The translations under genes were made by a program, and so were the position numbers. A stretch of 64,000 nucleotides of DNA from Leisingera methylohalidivorans DSM 14336. GTDB taxonomy: Bacteria > Pseudomonadota > Alphaproteobacteria > Rhodobacterales > Rhodobacteraceae. The notes under the pieces are model-generated. The model had not been told where the DNA came from, searched no databases, and worked only from the letters and a program-made list of their open reading frames with translations. Position 1 is the first letter of the stretch, and each line of letters begins with the position of its first letter. Location: positions 1,204,371 to 1,268,370 of the forward strand of contig NC_023135.1 in assembly GCF_000511355.1 (NCBI RefSeq), given 5' to 3'. Shown one piece after another: positions 37,785 to 46,375 of this stretch.

Positions 37785-37811
37785 CTGCGCCCAGTCGGAT
37801 TCCGGGCGCAG
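37785..37811. terminator. Hairpin between folA and cspA (convergent)
   Basis: CTGCGCCC and GGGCGCAG form an 8-bp stem with an 11-base loop, 15 bp after the folA stop and before the cspA stop. There is no T-run downstream on either strand, so it is only a possible terminator. Confidence 0.35.
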
Positions 37812-37825
37812 TGCAGATTAATACA

Positions 37826-38032
37826 TCAAAGCTCTTTCAGCTCTGCAGCCATTTGGCGGCCATCGCGGCCTTCGGACAGCTCGTAGCCGACTTTCATGTT
37901 GTCGGCGAGGCCGGTCATGCCCGACCGTTCCACCGCGGAAATGTGCACGAACACATCCTTGCCGCCTTGATCGGGTTCAATAAACCCATACCCTTTGCTG
38001 GTGTTAAACCACTTCACGGTGCCACTTGGCAT
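37826..38032 (-). CDS. cspA: Cold-shock protein
   Basis: A 68-residue CspA-type OB-fold RNA chaperone. RNP1 is KGYGFIE and RNP2 is VFVHIS, both intact. GGAGACGCGGGAA precedes ATG 38032. Between this start and the divergent ArsC-like gene lie 188 bp, enough for the long, structured 5' leader usual in cold-shock mRNAs; I could not assign its structure. Confidence 0.93.
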   Translation of the reverse strand: MPSGTVKWFNTSKGYGFIEPDQGGKDVFVHISAVERSGMTGLADNMKVGYELSEGRDGRQMAAELKEL

Positions 38033-38220
38033 TTCCCGCGTCTCCTTCTACTTTGCACGTCGCCTTGAGGCTTCCCAAGACATCCGGCCCGTCCCGTTGT
38101 CTGAAGCGAGTGAGGCAAGGCCAGACAACTTTGAGTGTTACACGGGCTGTTCGAAAATCAAGAAAAACCGGCGAGTTCTACCATAAATTGTGTGCGTTTC
38201 GCGGGGAGGATGGAGGTTTT

Positions 38221-38538
38221 ATGAAGATCTATGGGCTGAAAAACTGCGATACATGCCGTAAGGCGTTGAAGAAGATTGAAAATTCAACTCTGGTGGACAT
38301 TCGTGCCGATGGCATGCCAGAGGGGCTGCTGGAGACGGCCTATGCGCAATTCGGCGCGAAGCTGGTCAATACGCGGTCAACCACCTGGCGTGGTCTGAGC
38401 GAGCAGGAGCGGGCAGGTGCGCCGCTGGCGCTGCTGCGCGAGCATCCGGCGCTGATGAAGCGGCCATTGATCGACCGCGACGGGGAATTATTCCTGGGTT
38501 GGGATCAGAACACACAGGCGGCTCTTGGCGGAACTTGA
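38221..38538 (+). CDS. ArsC family (Spx/YffB-like) reductase-fold protein
   Basis: A 105-residue thioredoxin-fold ArsC-family protein. The N-terminal KIYGLKNCDTCRKALK carries C9 and C12 (CxxC), and the RPLIDRDGELFLGWDQ segment is typical of the YffB/Spx-like branch rather than true arsenate reductases. A thiol-redox role is likely; arsenate reduction is not supported by context. GGAGG lies 6 bases upstream of ATG 38221. Confidence 0.85.
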   Translation: MKIYGLKNCDTCRKALKKIENSTLVDIRADGMPEGLLETAYAQFGAKLVNTRSTTWRGLSEQERAGAPLALLREHPALMKRPLIDRDGELFLGWDQNTQAALGGT

Positions 38539-38580
38539 CCAGCTGCCTATGTCGGTAGCGAAAGTTTTGGGAGAGGCATT

Positions 38581-38949
38581 ATGCGCAACGCAGCCCTGGT
38601 TTTGGGGATCATCGCCGGTGTTTTTGGCATGATCGTGGGCTTTTTCGGCTATGGCTACACCGCGGCAGTGGAGCATTTCGGCGAGGTTGAAGGGCTGGCC
38701 GAACAGGTCGATAATGTGGAACAGCTGCGGCTGCTGGCGGTGCTGGCGCCGCTTCTGGCGATCGCCGGCGGTGCGATGGCGCGGGCGCGGGCGTTGTGGG
38801 GCGGGATCCTGTTGCTGGGATCGGCTGCGGGCATGTATGCGGGGTTCGGACTCAATGTCTTTACGATCTTCCCGCTGAGCTTTGCCGCTGCGGCCGGGCT
38901 GATGGCGCTGGCGGCGGGTAAGCCGGATGAGCCCAAGGCGCATTTCTGA
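38581..38949 (+). CDS. Small membrane protein of unknown function
   Basis: A 122-residue protein with four predicted hydrophobic helices (about 5-25, 50-66, 72-88 and 92-110) linked by short loops, one of them acidic (VEHFGEVEGLAEQVDNVEQL). It has no recognised family. GGGAGAGG precedes ATG 38581, 42 bp after the ArsC-like gene, so cotranscription is likely. Confidence 0.75.
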   Translation: MRNAALVLGIIAGVFGMIVGFFGYGYTAAVEHFGEVEGLAEQVDNVEQLRLLAVLAPLLAIAGGAMARARALWGGILLLGSAAGMYAGFGLNVFTIFPLSFAAAAGLMALAAGKPDEPKAHF

Positions 38950-38970
38950 GGCACGCCGCCCGGCACTGAA

Positions 38971-39003
38971 AAAGGCGCCGCTGCCGGGGGCAGGGCGCCT
39001 TTC
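38971..39003. terminator. Bidirectional hairpin terminator
   Basis: AAGGCGCC and GGCGCCTT enclose a further CTGCC/GGCAG stem; A-rich on the left and TTTCCTTT on the right. It separates the converging 38581 gene and the bufferin operon. Confidence 0.7.
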
Positions 39004-39022
39004 CTTTGCCGGGGCGGCCCGG

Positions 39023-39586
39023 TCAGGCGATTGCCGGTTCCATCCGGCGGCGCAGCAAAGCATCCACCGACAGGGCGCCTGCGCCTTTCACCACCAGATA
39101 GGTCAGCACAAAGATCCACAACAGTCGCTGATCCAGGATTGCGGCATCCGGGAAACGGTCGAAAAGGGCGCCCAGCGTCTTGTCGTCTGTGGCGCCGTGG
39201 CCGACGACATCGGTGAGGGATTGAACGATGATAAAGCCGATCATGCCGAAGGACGCCAGGCGCGTGGCCAGGCCGATCACGATCATCAGCGGCAGGATAA
39301 ACTCGGCGTAGGTGCCTGCAAGCACCACCAGTTTCTGCAACAGGCCGAATTGCGAGACATCATAGCCCGCAGCCTCCAGCTGTTTCGGGAAGATCTGGCT
39401 GTAGGCACCGATTGAGGGGGTGAACAGGCCGGAGAAACCGTCGCCCAGCTTGGTCAGGCCGGAGTTCCAGAAATACAGCAGCAGCGTTGACGCAAAGACA
39501 AAGCGGGCGGCCAGCGGCATCAGCCGCTCTCCGGCCCGTTCCACCAGGTCGAAAACGGCGTTGTGAATGGAGACAAGTGCGTGCAT
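39023..39586 (-). CDS. bufD: DoxX family membrane protein of the bufferin operon
   Basis: A 187-residue membrane protein with four DoxX-type helices (FVFASTLLLYFWNSGLTKL, LVVLAGTYAEFILPLMIVIG, and two later ones). DoxX proteins accompany DUF2282/DUF692/DUF2063 genes in bufferin (also called gig, gold-induced gene) operons and are thought to be redox-linked membrane partners. It starts 4 bp after the bufC stop and is the last gene of the operon. Confidence 0.82.
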   Translation of the reverse strand: MHALVSIHNAVFDLVERAGERLMPLAARFVFASTLLLYFWNSGLTKLGDGFSGLFTPSIGAYSQIFPKQLEAAGYDVSQFGLLQKLVVLAGTYAEFILPLMIVIGLATRLASFGMIGFIIVQSLTDVVGHGATDDKTLGALFDRFPDAAILDQRLLWIFVLTYLVVKGAGALSVDALLRRRMEPAIA

Positions 39587-39590
39587 GGTC

Positions 39591-40346
39591 TTACCCTTTG
39601 CTGTCCAGTCCGGTTATCGCGCCGCCCTGCAACAGCAGGGCCAGCGTGGCACCCAGGTCGAATGTTTGGTCTTCGGCGGCGGCCTGATCCAAAGCCTGGC
39701 CGATGCTGGCACCCGTCATCAGGGCGCGGATCCAGGTTGCGCCGGCGGGCGGCGGGACCTGGGGAATGGGATCGTATTCGGGGCGGGTGATCAGCACATC
39801 CTGGGCCTCTGCCTGGGGCTTGGGCGCGCCGTCTTCGGTGTTGTAGCGCCAGAGGCCATGAACGGGCCAGGGCGAGCGCAGCACCTGCACCGCCGGGGCC
39901 AGCTGCAGCCGGGCGTTCATCAGCGCGTCCGGCGGCAAGGCGCCAAGCGCCTCGGGCGGGATGGGGGCGGCGTCGGCGGCGTGATAGGCGCGGCGCAGGG
40001 CCAGTTCCAAACGGGCCACATCGCCAAGGTAGCCGAGGTGCTTGAGCTGTTCCATGCCTTCCAGGAATTCCGGGAAATGCTTGCCGTAGAACATCATCAG
40101 CGGCGACGACGGCGGGTGCCGGCGCAGGTACAGCCCTGCCAGCCCGTCCATGTTCTGCTTGCCCAAAAGCCTGGCAATCACCGGAAAGGCGCTGTGCATC
40201 GCTTCGGTCAGCGACACGGCGATATTGTTGCGGTAGACGCTGAAGCGGCGCCCGGCGGGCCGGGCGTGGTGATCGGTCAGACCGTCCGGAACCGGCAGGT
40301 CTGCATCCATCATGGCGCGGGTGAAGTCTGCTTGGGATACACTCAT
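39591..40346 (-). CDS. bufC: DUF2063 partner protein of the bufferin-modifying enzyme
   Basis: A 251-residue protein with an N-terminal DUF2063 domain (FTRAMMDADLPVPDGL, then RRFSVYRNNIAVSLTEAMHS and FPVIARLLG) and a RIPP-recognition-like C-terminal half with GDVARLELALRRAYHAAD. In this system it is the partner of the DUF692 enzyme and recruits the precursor. Its ATG overlaps the bufB stop as ATGA, so synthesis is coupled. An open extension to 40427 is Arg/Pro-rich and not accepted. Confidence 0.87.
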   Translation of the reverse strand: MSVSQADFTRAMMDADLPVPDGLTDHHARPAGRRFSVYRNNIAVSLTEAMHSAFPVIARLLGKQNMDGLAGLYLRRHPPSSPLMMFYGKHFPEFLEGMEQLKHLGYLGDVARLELALRRAYHAADAAPIPPEALGALPPDALMNARLQLAPAVQVLRSPWPVHGLWRYNTEDGAPKPQAEAQDVLITRPEYDPIPQVPPPAGATWIRALMTGASIGQALDQAAAEDQTFDLGATLALLLQGGAITGLDSKG

Positions 40347-41197
40347 GCCGGGACGCGCTCCAGCGCGGCTGCGGCGCGGGCGGCCTCGGCCTCCAGGGTG
40401 GGCCAGTCCGGCACGTCGTTGTCCCATTCGACCAGCACCGGCTTGGGTCCGGATTGGGCGAGGGTATAATCCAGCAGCGCCCAGACCGGATCCACCACCG
40501 CGCGGCCGTGGCTGTCGATCAGCAGGGGGCGGCCATGGCCGTCTTCATCCTCGTCATGGCCGCCAAGGTGGATTTCGCCCACCTTCTCGAGCGGAAAGGC
40601 GTCGATGTAGCCCTGCGGCGAGAAATCAAGGTTGGTGGCCGAGACAAAGACGTTGTTCACGTCCAACAGCAGCCCGCAGCCGGTCCGGCGGGAGATTTCC
40701 GCAAGAAACGCCGGCTCGGACCAGGTGCTTTCGGCAAAGGCGAGATAGCTGGAGGGGTTTTCCAGCAGCATCGGCCGTCCGATGGTGTCCTGCAATTGGT
40801 CGATGTGATCGCAGATCCGCTGCAGGCTGGTGTCCGTATAGGGCAGCGGCAGCAGGTCGTTGTAAAAGCGGCTGTCATGCGTGGACCAGGCCAGATGCTC
40901 GGAGAAACTGGCGGGGTTCAGCCAGCCAACCAGGTGTTTGAGCCGGGAGAGGTGGCCGGCATCCAGCGGGTCTTCGCCGCCGATGGACAGGCCGACGCCA
41001 TGCACTGACATGGCAAAATCTTCGGCAAGGCGGCGCAGCTGCGCAAGCGGGCGGCCGCCATCCCCCATGTAGTTTTCGGCGTGGATTTCCAACCATTTGA
41101 CAGTGCCCGGATCCGCAGTGATCGGGGTGAAATGCTGCGGCTTGTAGCCAACGCCGGGGGCGGCGGGCAGCCTGTCATGTGATGCGGCGTCAAGCAT
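40343..41197 (-). CDS. bufB: DUF692 (MNIO) multinuclear iron oxidase of the bufferin operon
   Basis: A 284-residue TIM-barrel enzyme of the multinuclear non-heme iron oxidase family, which modifies Cys residues of the precursor (thiooxazole formation in bufferins). Conserved metal-site residues are visible: H66 (SVHGVGLSIG), E100-H101 (FSEHLAW), E146-N147 (LLENPSSYL), D179/N181 (LLLDVNNVF), E208/H210 (GEIHLGGHD), D228/H230 (IDSHG) and E257 (VEWDND). ATG 41197 follows AGGA; an upstream TTG at 41221 is within the terminator-like hairpin. Cytoplasmic. Confidence 0.9.
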   Translation of the reverse strand: MLDAASHDRLPAAPGVGYKPQHFTPITADPGTVKWLEIHAENYMGDGGRPLAQLRRLAEDFAMSVHGVGLSIGGEDPLDAGHLSRLKHLVGWLNPASFSEHLAWSTHDSRFYNDLLPLPYTDTSLQRICDHIDQLQDTIGRPMLLENPSSYLAFAESTWSEPAFLAEISRRTGCGLLLDVNNVFVSATNLDFSPQGYIDAFPLEKVGEIHLGGHDEDEDGHGRPLLIDSHGRAVVDPVWALLDYTLAQSGPKPVLVEWDNDVPDWPTLEAEAARAAAALERVPA

Positions 41198-41219
41198 GGG
41201 AAGTCCTGTGTCCGGAGGC

Positions 41220-41249
41220 AAAAGGGGCGGGAATTCAAACTCCCGCCCC
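41220..41249 (-). terminator. Terminator/attenuator between bufA and bufB
   Basis: On the minus strand GGGGCGGGA-GTTTGAAT-TCCCGCCCC is followed by TTTT, 17 bp after the bufA stop and 23 bp before the bufB start. It looks like an intrinsic terminator that would let only part of the transcripts reach bufBCD, giving more precursor than enzyme. It may also act as an mRNA-stabilising 3' end. Confidence 0.75.
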
Positions 41250-41265
41250 CGGATTCAAGCGGCCC

Positions 41266-41571
41266 TTATGCCGGCTGGTCGCGCTCCAGCGGCTCCAGCG
41301 AGCCTTTGCGCTCGGTGCCGTCAGCCATGGCCGGCAGCTCAAGGCCAGTACAGGTGCCGGCGTCAACCAGCGTCCAGGCGTTGCCCTGATAGTCGGTGGT
41401 CGAGGTGCCCGCGCAGGTGGTGCCGGGGCCGGCCGCGCAGTCGTTCTGGCCAGCCAGCGAAACGCCGTAGCATTTTTCCTTGGTGGCGGCGGCAGCGGGC
41501 ATGGTCGAAGCAGCGGTCAGAGCGGCGGCGACGGCGCCGGCGACGGCCAGGGATTTTGCGGTATTCGACAT
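41266..41571 (-). CDS. bufA: Bufferin precursor peptide (DUF2282)
   Basis: A 101-residue precursor with an N-terminal Sec signal ([20 protein letters not shown], cleavage likely near AAAATKEK). Four Cys lie in the family pattern: C34 (KEKCYGV), C45 (NDCA), C53 (TTCAGT) and C74 (GTCTGL). In bufferins of Caulobacter the Cys core is modified by the MNIO enzyme and the exported product binds copper. The acidic, proline-containing tail after residue 80 is longer than in some members. AGGA lies 10 bases upstream of ATG 41571. It heads the operon bufABCD. Confidence 0.9.
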   Translation of the reverse strand: MSNTAKSLAVAGAVAAALTAASTMPAAAATKEKCYGVSLAGQNDCAAGPGTTCAGTSTTDYQGNAWTLVDAGTCTGLELPAMADGTERKGSLEPLERDQPA

Positions 41572-41740
41572 CTCGTGAATTCCTTTCGGGTTAACATGCG
41601 GTGTCGTGATGACAGGCAAAGCCTAACCCGCGGTTTCCGGGAATTTAAGTCACGACCCCGTGTCTCACGCCGGCGTCAGGCTATGTGAGGGCGGCCAACT
41701 GCATAGAGCGTTGGTTTCAGGGGCTTTTGCCGGCCTTTGA

Positions 41741-41767
41741 AACAAAACGGCCCCCGAATGGGGGCCG
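41741..41767 (-). terminator. Intrinsic terminator of thrS
   Basis: On the minus strand CGGCCCCC-ATTC-GGGGGCCG is followed by TTTTGTTTC, 26 bp after the thrS stop. Confidence 0.88.
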
Positions 41768-41792
41768 CTGATGCTGATCTTGCGGGGAAATG

Positions 41793-43739
41793 TTACAGAA
41801 GGTCCGGCGGGGTTGCTTCCTCCGCCAGCGCCTTTGTAACATTTTCCAGGGAGTCGACCTTGGTCTGCTTTTCGCCAAGACGGCGGACGGAGACGGTGCG
41901 CTCCTCCACCTCGCGGTGGCCGACGGCGAGGATGACCGGCACCTTGCCGACCGAATGCTCGCGGACCTTGTAGTTGATCTTTTCGTTGCGGATGTCGGCC
42001 TCGGCGCGCACGCCTGCCTGTTTCAGTTCCGCGACGACCTCCTGCACATAGTCATCCGCCTCGGAGGTGATCGAGGCGACAACCACCTGCCGCGGCGCCA
42101 GCCAGAACGGCAGCTTGCCTGCGTGCTCTTCGATCAGGATGCCGATGAAGCGCTCGAAGGAGCCGAGCGTTGCGCGGTGCAGCATCACCGGGCGGTGCTT
42201 GGCGCCGTCCGGCCCGATGTAGGTGGCATCCAGGCGCTCGGGCAGCACGAAGTCCACCTGCAGGGTGCCGCACTGCCAGTCGCGGCCGATAGCGTCGGTC
42301 AGCACGAACTCCAGCTTGGGGCCGTAGAAGGCGCCTTCGCCGGGGTTCAGCTCATAGGCGCAGCCCGCGGCCTCGGTTGCGGCCTTCAGGGCTGCCTCGG
42401 ATTTGTCCCAGACCTCGTCCGAGCCGGAGCGTTTTTCCGGACGGTCGGAGAATTTGACCGAAAACTTCTCGAATCCGAGGTCCTTGTAGATGGTGGACAG
42501 GAAGTCGATGAACTTCTTGGTTTCCGCCTCGATCTGGTCTTCGGCGCAGAAAATATGCGCGTCATCCTGGGTAAAGCCGCGCACCCGCATGATGCCGTGC
42601 AGCGCGCCCGAAGGCTCATAGCGGTTGCAGGAGCCGAATTCGGCCATCCGCAGCGGCAGGTCGCGGTAGGACTTGAGGCCCTGGTTGAAGATCTGCACGT
42701 GGCAGGGGCAGTTCATCGGCTTCAGCGCGTTCACGGCCTTTTCGCGGGCGTGTTCCTCGTCGACTTCGACGATGAACATGTTTTCCTGGTATTTCTCCCA
42801 GTGGCCCGAGGCCTCCCACAGCTTGCGGTCGACGACCTGCGGGGTGTTCACCTCGACATAGCCGCCGCGGTCCTGCTGGCGGCGCATGTAGTCCTGCAGC
42901 TGGGTGTAGATCTTCCAGCCGTTCGGGTGCCAGAAGATCTGGCCCGGCGCCTCTTCCTGCATGTGAAACAGGTCCATCTCGCGGCCCAGCTTGCGGTGGT
43001 CGCGCTTGGCGGCCTCTTCCAGCATGGTGAGGTGGGCCTTCAGCTTTTCCTTGCCGGTGAAGGCGACGCCGTAGATCCGCTGCAGCATCGCGCGCGAGCT
43101 GTCGCCGCGCCAGTAGGCGCCGGCGATCGACATCAGCTTGAAGGCATCGCCCGGCAGCTGGCCGGTGTGCTGCAGATGCGGGCCGCGGCAGAGATCCTGC
43201 CAGTCGCCGTGCCAATACATCCGCAGCGGCTCATCGCCGGGGATGCTTTCGATCAGCTCGACCTTATAGGGTTCGCCCAAGTCGGTGTAATGCTGGATTG
43301 CGCGGGTGCGCTCCCAGACCTCGGTGCGGACCTCATCGCGCTTGTTGATGATGTCCTTCATCTTTTTCTCAATGGTGCCGAGGTCTTCGGGGGTGAAGGG
43401 CTCAGCCCGGTCGAAATCGTAGTACCAGCCGTTTTCAATCACCGGGCCGATGGTGACCTTGGTGTCGGGCCAGATTTCCTGCACCGCGCGCGCCATCACA
43501 TGCGCCAGGTCATGGCGGATCAGCTCGTTGGCCTGGGCCTCGTCCTTCATGGTGTGGATGGCAATGGTGGCGTCGCCTTCAATGGGCCACTGCAGGTCCC
43601 AGTGCTGATCATTGACGGTGGCGGAAATGGCCTTTTTGGCCAGCGAGGTGGAAATGCCGGAGGCCACCTGCGCAGGGGTTACGCCTGCGTCATAGGATCG
43701 TGCATTGCCATCGGGGAAGGTGAGAGAGATTTGGGCCAT
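41793..43739 (-). CDS. thrS: Threonyl-tRNA synthetase
   Basis: A 648-residue class II synthetase charging tRNA-Thr. Domains in order: TGS (about 1-62), editing domain with [10 protein letters not shown] (near 86), catalytic core with NCPCHVQIF (zinc Cys), [15 protein letters not shown] and [14 protein letters not shown], then the anticodon-binding domain from about residue 540. Length is normal. ATG 43739 ([11 protein letters not shown]) has GGAG 10 bases upstream; an open extension to 43772 was not used. It is monocistronic with its own terminator. Confidence 0.95.
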   Translation of the reverse strand: MAQISLTFPDGNARSYDAGVTPAQVASGISTSLAKKAISATVNDQHWDLQWPIEGDATIAIHTMKDEAQANELIRHDLAHVMARAVQEIWPDTKVTIGPVIENGWYYDFDRAEPFTPEDLGTIEKKMKDIINKRDEVRTEVWERTRAIQHYTDLGEPYKVELIESIPGDEPLRMYWHGDWQDLCRGPHLQHTGQLPGDAFKLMSIAGAYWRGDSSRAMLQRIYGVAFTGKEKLKAHLTMLEEAAKRDHRKLGREMDLFHMQEEAPGQIFWHPNGWKIYTQLQDYMRRQQDRGGYVEVNTPQVVDRKLWEASGHWEKYQENMFIVEVDEEHAREKAVNALKPMNCPCHVQIFNQGLKSYRDLPLRMAEFGSCNRYEPSGALHGIMRVRGFTQDDAHIFCAEDQIEAETKKFIDFLSTIYKDLGFEKFSVKFSDRPEKRSGSDEVWDKSEAALKAATEAAGCAYELNPGEGAFYGPKLEFVLTDAIGRDWQCGTLQVDFVLPERLDATYIGPDGAKHRPVMLHRATLGSFERFIGILIEEHAGKLPFWLAPRQVVVASITSEADDYVQEVVAELKQAGVRAEADIRNEKINYKVREHSVGKVPVILAVGHREVEERTVSVRRLGEKQTKVDSLENVTKALAEEATPPDLL

Positions 43740-44021
43740 TGTCTGGCTGCTCCTCGTCGGTTTGGCGCCCACAGAACGCCCGGTTGCGGGTATGTGTTTG
43801 GTCCGCGCGTTTTGCGGTCAAAGCGGGGGCAAGTCAAGACGGGTTTGCATGCCGCTGCAATTGCCCCGGAATTTTCCATTGTGTGCCTGTGCATGCCATT
43901 GCACATATGTGTATACAGGTAAGCAATTGAAAAGTAACAAAAAAATATTGCAATGCAAAACGGCTTGGGGCAGGGTGGCCAGAAGATCTGAACCCATGGA
44001 CATACCCGGAGGAGTGTTCCG

Positions 44022-44270
44022 ATGACCCGCCCGAACCCGAACTTTGACCTGACGGTTGAGGATGTGGACCTGATTGAAACCGCGCTTTGCCAGTCACAGA
44101 AGATCCTGGCGCAGCGCCGCCTGTCTTACGAGCATTGCGCGCATGTCGAGGGCGGGCCGAGCGGTGAAAAGGCGCTGCGGGTTGGAGAGACCTTGAGCCG
44201 GATTCAGGAACTGCTTGGGCGCTTGAGTACTCAGAAAACCGTTTCCAGCCCGGCTGCAAGCGTTTCGTGA
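44022..44270 (+). CDS. Small hypothetical protein
   Basis: An 82-residue soluble protein, probably helical: NFDLTVEDVDLIETALCQSQ followed by a basic RRLSYEHCAH and a second helix with VGETLSRIQELLGRL. No family recognised. GGAGGAG precedes ATG 44022 by 8 bases, and the 280 bp upstream are AT-richer, which supports a real promoter and gene. Divergent from thrS. Confidence 0.72.
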   Translation: MTRPNPNFDLTVEDVDLIETALCQSQKILAQRRLSYEHCAHVEGGPSGEKALRVGETLSRIQELLGRLSTQKTVSSPAASVS

Positions 44271-44316
44271 CCGCGTCCAGCGGGGTTTTCTGAACGCGGC
44301 TGCAAAGCGAAAAGAG

Positions 44317-44336
44317 GCGAGGGGCCGGCCCCTCGC
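44317..44336. repeat. 20-bp perfect palindrome
   Basis: GCGAGGGGCCGGCCCCTCGC reads the same on both strands. It is followed by CCCCGGAGTATTTT (44340-44353), a motif that also occurs at 22995. It may be part of a dispersed intergenic element or a terminator-like structure between the two converging genes. Confidence 0.75.
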
Positions 44337-44339
44337 GCT

Positions 44340-44353
44340 CCCCGGAGTATTTT
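44340..44353 (+). repeat. CCCCGGAGTAT motif, copy 2
   Basis: CCCCGGAGTATTTT, matching CCCCGGAGTATATT at 22995-23008 except for one base. In both places it follows a G+C-rich palindrome and sits between genes. Confidence 0.5.
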
Positions 44354-44372
44354 AGACCGGAAAGTAGCCGGA

Positions 44373-45380
44373 TCAGTTCGATGCGAAGGCGGGGACGCCT
44401 TCGCGAATCACGGCGGAATAGTCCGGGGTCACGCCGTGGGCCTGGGCGATCGGGGTGATGCTGCCCAGGGCGCGCAGCTCGCCGATTGTGCGGGTCTGGT
44501 CGAGCACACCTTGTTCCCATGCGTAATCCGGCAGGTAGCCATTGGCCAGAACCCGCCAGTCCAGCGGCACTTCGTCCGCAAAGGCGCGGATCATTGTCAT
44601 CACCACGGTGGAGCAATTGGTGGTGAGCGAATTGTACCACTCTGGCCGGGCGGCAAGGCTGTTGGCGGCGTCGACATATTGCATCAGCAAGGTGCGGGCG
44701 GTTTCGGGGCTGACGTCAATGCGGAACAGCTGCACGTTTTCGCCGCGGGCGTTGGTGCGGGTTCCGATCACGTCGCGTTCATCGGCGGCCAGGATCACCA
44801 GGGTGTTGGACTTGAACAGGTCGGCAATGGGAGAGAAGCCGCCGCCGGCCTGGCGCCGCACCTCAACCGACCAGGCGATGTGATCGCCGTTTTCAAAGCC
44901 GAAGCTGACGATCATATGCGCCATTTGCGGCCCGGCCCAATAGGACATGAACAGATCCACCGTGTCGAGCGCGGTCAGGTCATAGCTGCGGGTCTCCCAG
45001 CGTTCGCTGTAGTCTTCTGGCGTCTGCCAGGCAAAGTTGCGCACATCCGTAAGCGTGAGCGTGTTGCCGTCAACCTGGCCGGTAACCTGGCGGGCCACGT
45101 CGGGGGACCAGTTGCGTTCGGAAGGCGGCACGAGGGTGGACCACCACAGGATCACCGCGGCCAGTGCCAGGGTGAATGCGGCCAGCGCACGCAAGGCACG
45201 CCTGCGGAGCAGCCCGGCGATGACGGCAAGGCCGAACAGGGTGAATCCGCCTGCCAGCAGGCCGCGCGGTATCGGGCCGAAGGGCAGCCGGTACCACAGC
45301 GCCAAAGCCGCCCAGGCGGTGGCCAGGGCGACGGCCAAAATGGCGGCGGCGATCACAGCGCCTTTGATGAGTCTGAACAT
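44373..45380 (-). CDS. DUF4105 membrane-anchored protein
   Basis: A 335-residue protein with about four N-terminal hydrophobic helices (residues 5-30, 40-62, 68-85 and nearby) and a C-terminal periplasmic DUF4105 (Lnb N-terminal-like) domain. The domain shows SYDLTALDTVDLFMSYWAGP and AHMIVSFGFENGDHIAWSVE, with a Cys in LTTNCSTVVMTMIR, suggestive of a papain-like cysteine peptidase-type active site. Function unproven. ATG 45380 gives the first helix immediately. Divergent from the hydrolase at 45513. Confidence 0.8.
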   Translation of the reverse strand: MFRLIKGAVIAAAILAVALATAWAALALWYRLPFGPIPRGLLAGGFTLFGLAVIAGLLRRRALRALAAFTLALAAVILWWSTLVPPSERNWSPDVARQVTGQVDGNTLTLTDVRNFAWQTPEDYSERWETRSYDLTALDTVDLFMSYWAGPQMAHMIVSFGFENGDHIAWSVEVRRQAGGGFSPIADLFKSNTLVILAADERDVIGTRTNARGENVQLFRIDVSPETARTLLMQYVDAANSLAARPEWYNSLTTNCSTVVMTMIRAFADEVPLDWRVLANGYLPDYAWEQGVLDQTRTIGELRALGSITPIAQAHGVTPDYSAVIREGVPAFASN

Positions 45381-45512
45381 GCCCTGGGTCCCTTGAAAAT
45401 TTTTGCGGACCATAAGGAGGCAGGCGGGGGGCTTGCAAGCAGGGAGTGCCGGCGCTTGCGGGGCAGGCGCCGTCATGCCACATTTCAGGAAAAAGGACAG
45501 GAGACCAGCGAC

Positions 45513-46262
45513 ATGCCCGCCACATCTTTCCTCGAGACCGCCCAGGGCCGCAGGATTGCCTATCACAAGAGCGACGGGCAGGGGCCATGCGTGGTGTTTC
45601 TGGGCGGGCTGAAATCCGACATGGAGGGCACCAAGGCGGTGCATCTGGAAGCCTGGGCCAAGGCGCGCGGTCAGGCCTTTCTGCGGTTCGACTATTCCGG
45701 CCATGGTGAAAGTTCGGGCACGTTTGAGGAAGGCTGCATCGGCGACTGGCACGAGGATACGCTGGAGGCGGTGGCGCATCTGACCGATGGGGACATCGTC
45801 CCGGTGGGGTCATCGATGGGCGGCTGGCAGGCGCTGCTGCTGGCGCGGGAGGTGCCGGAGCGGATCAAGGGGATGGTCACCATCGCGGCGGCACCGGATT
45901 TCACCGAGGACGGGTACTGGGCCAATTTTACGGACGCGCAGAAGGCCGAGCTGGAAGCCCAAGGCTATGTGGAGCTGCCCAGCGATTACATGGAGCCCTA
46001 TCATGTCTCCAAGCGGATGATCGAAGACGGGCGCCAGCGGCTGGTGCTGCGCTCGCCCTTGTTCCTGCCCTTCAGGACGCGTTGCCTGCAGGGTACGGCG
46101 GATACCGCCGTGTCAACCGGGACCGCGCTGCGGCTGCTGGATCATGCCGCCTGTGCCGACATGCGGCTGACCCTGGTCAAGGACGCCGACCACCGGTTCT
46201 CGGATGAGGCTTGCCTGACAATGATCGAAGACGCCGTTCTGGACATTCTGAGCGGGGATTGA
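45513..46262 (+). CDS. Alpha/beta hydrolase, ABHD10-like
   Basis: A 249-residue alpha/beta hydrolase. The nucleophile elbow is GSSMGG (near 97-102), FLRFDYSGHGESSG precedes it, and the catalytic His is in KDADHRFS near the C-terminus; the acid is probably the Asp in GTADT. The pattern is that of ABHD10/acyl-protein thioesterase-like enzymes. Natural substrate unknown. GGAG lies 9 bases before ATG 45513. Confidence 0.83.
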   Translation: MPATSFLETAQGRRIAYHKSDGQGPCVVFLGGLKSDMEGTKAVHLEAWAKARGQAFLRFDYSGHGESSGTFEEGCIGDWHEDTLEAVAHLTDGDIVPVGSSMGGWQALLLAREVPERIKGMVTIAAAPDFTEDGYWANFTDAQKAELEAQGYVELPSDYMEPYHVSKRMIEDGRQRLVLRSPLFLPFRTRCLQGTADTAVSTGTALRLLDHAACADMRLTLVKDADHRFSDEACLTMIEDAVLDILSGD

Positions 46263-46375
46263 AGCGGCGGGTACTGTGCATAGGGCAGTCCGGTTGTTGA
46301 AATGATTTTGCAGGAGCGGCGGCAGGGTATCGCGGCGGCGCTGCGGATGTGGTTGCAGAGGCATGGGATTGACTG

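Noticed and set aside
38221..38538. True arsenate reductase of an ars operon
   Set aside because: The CxxC and C-terminal motifs fit the YffB/Spx-like branch, and no arsenite transporter or ArsR is adjacent.
41790..43922. 710-codon open frame antisense to thrS
   Set aside because: The thrS reading has all synthetase motifs; the antisense product has no recognisable features and begins and ends at arbitrary places.
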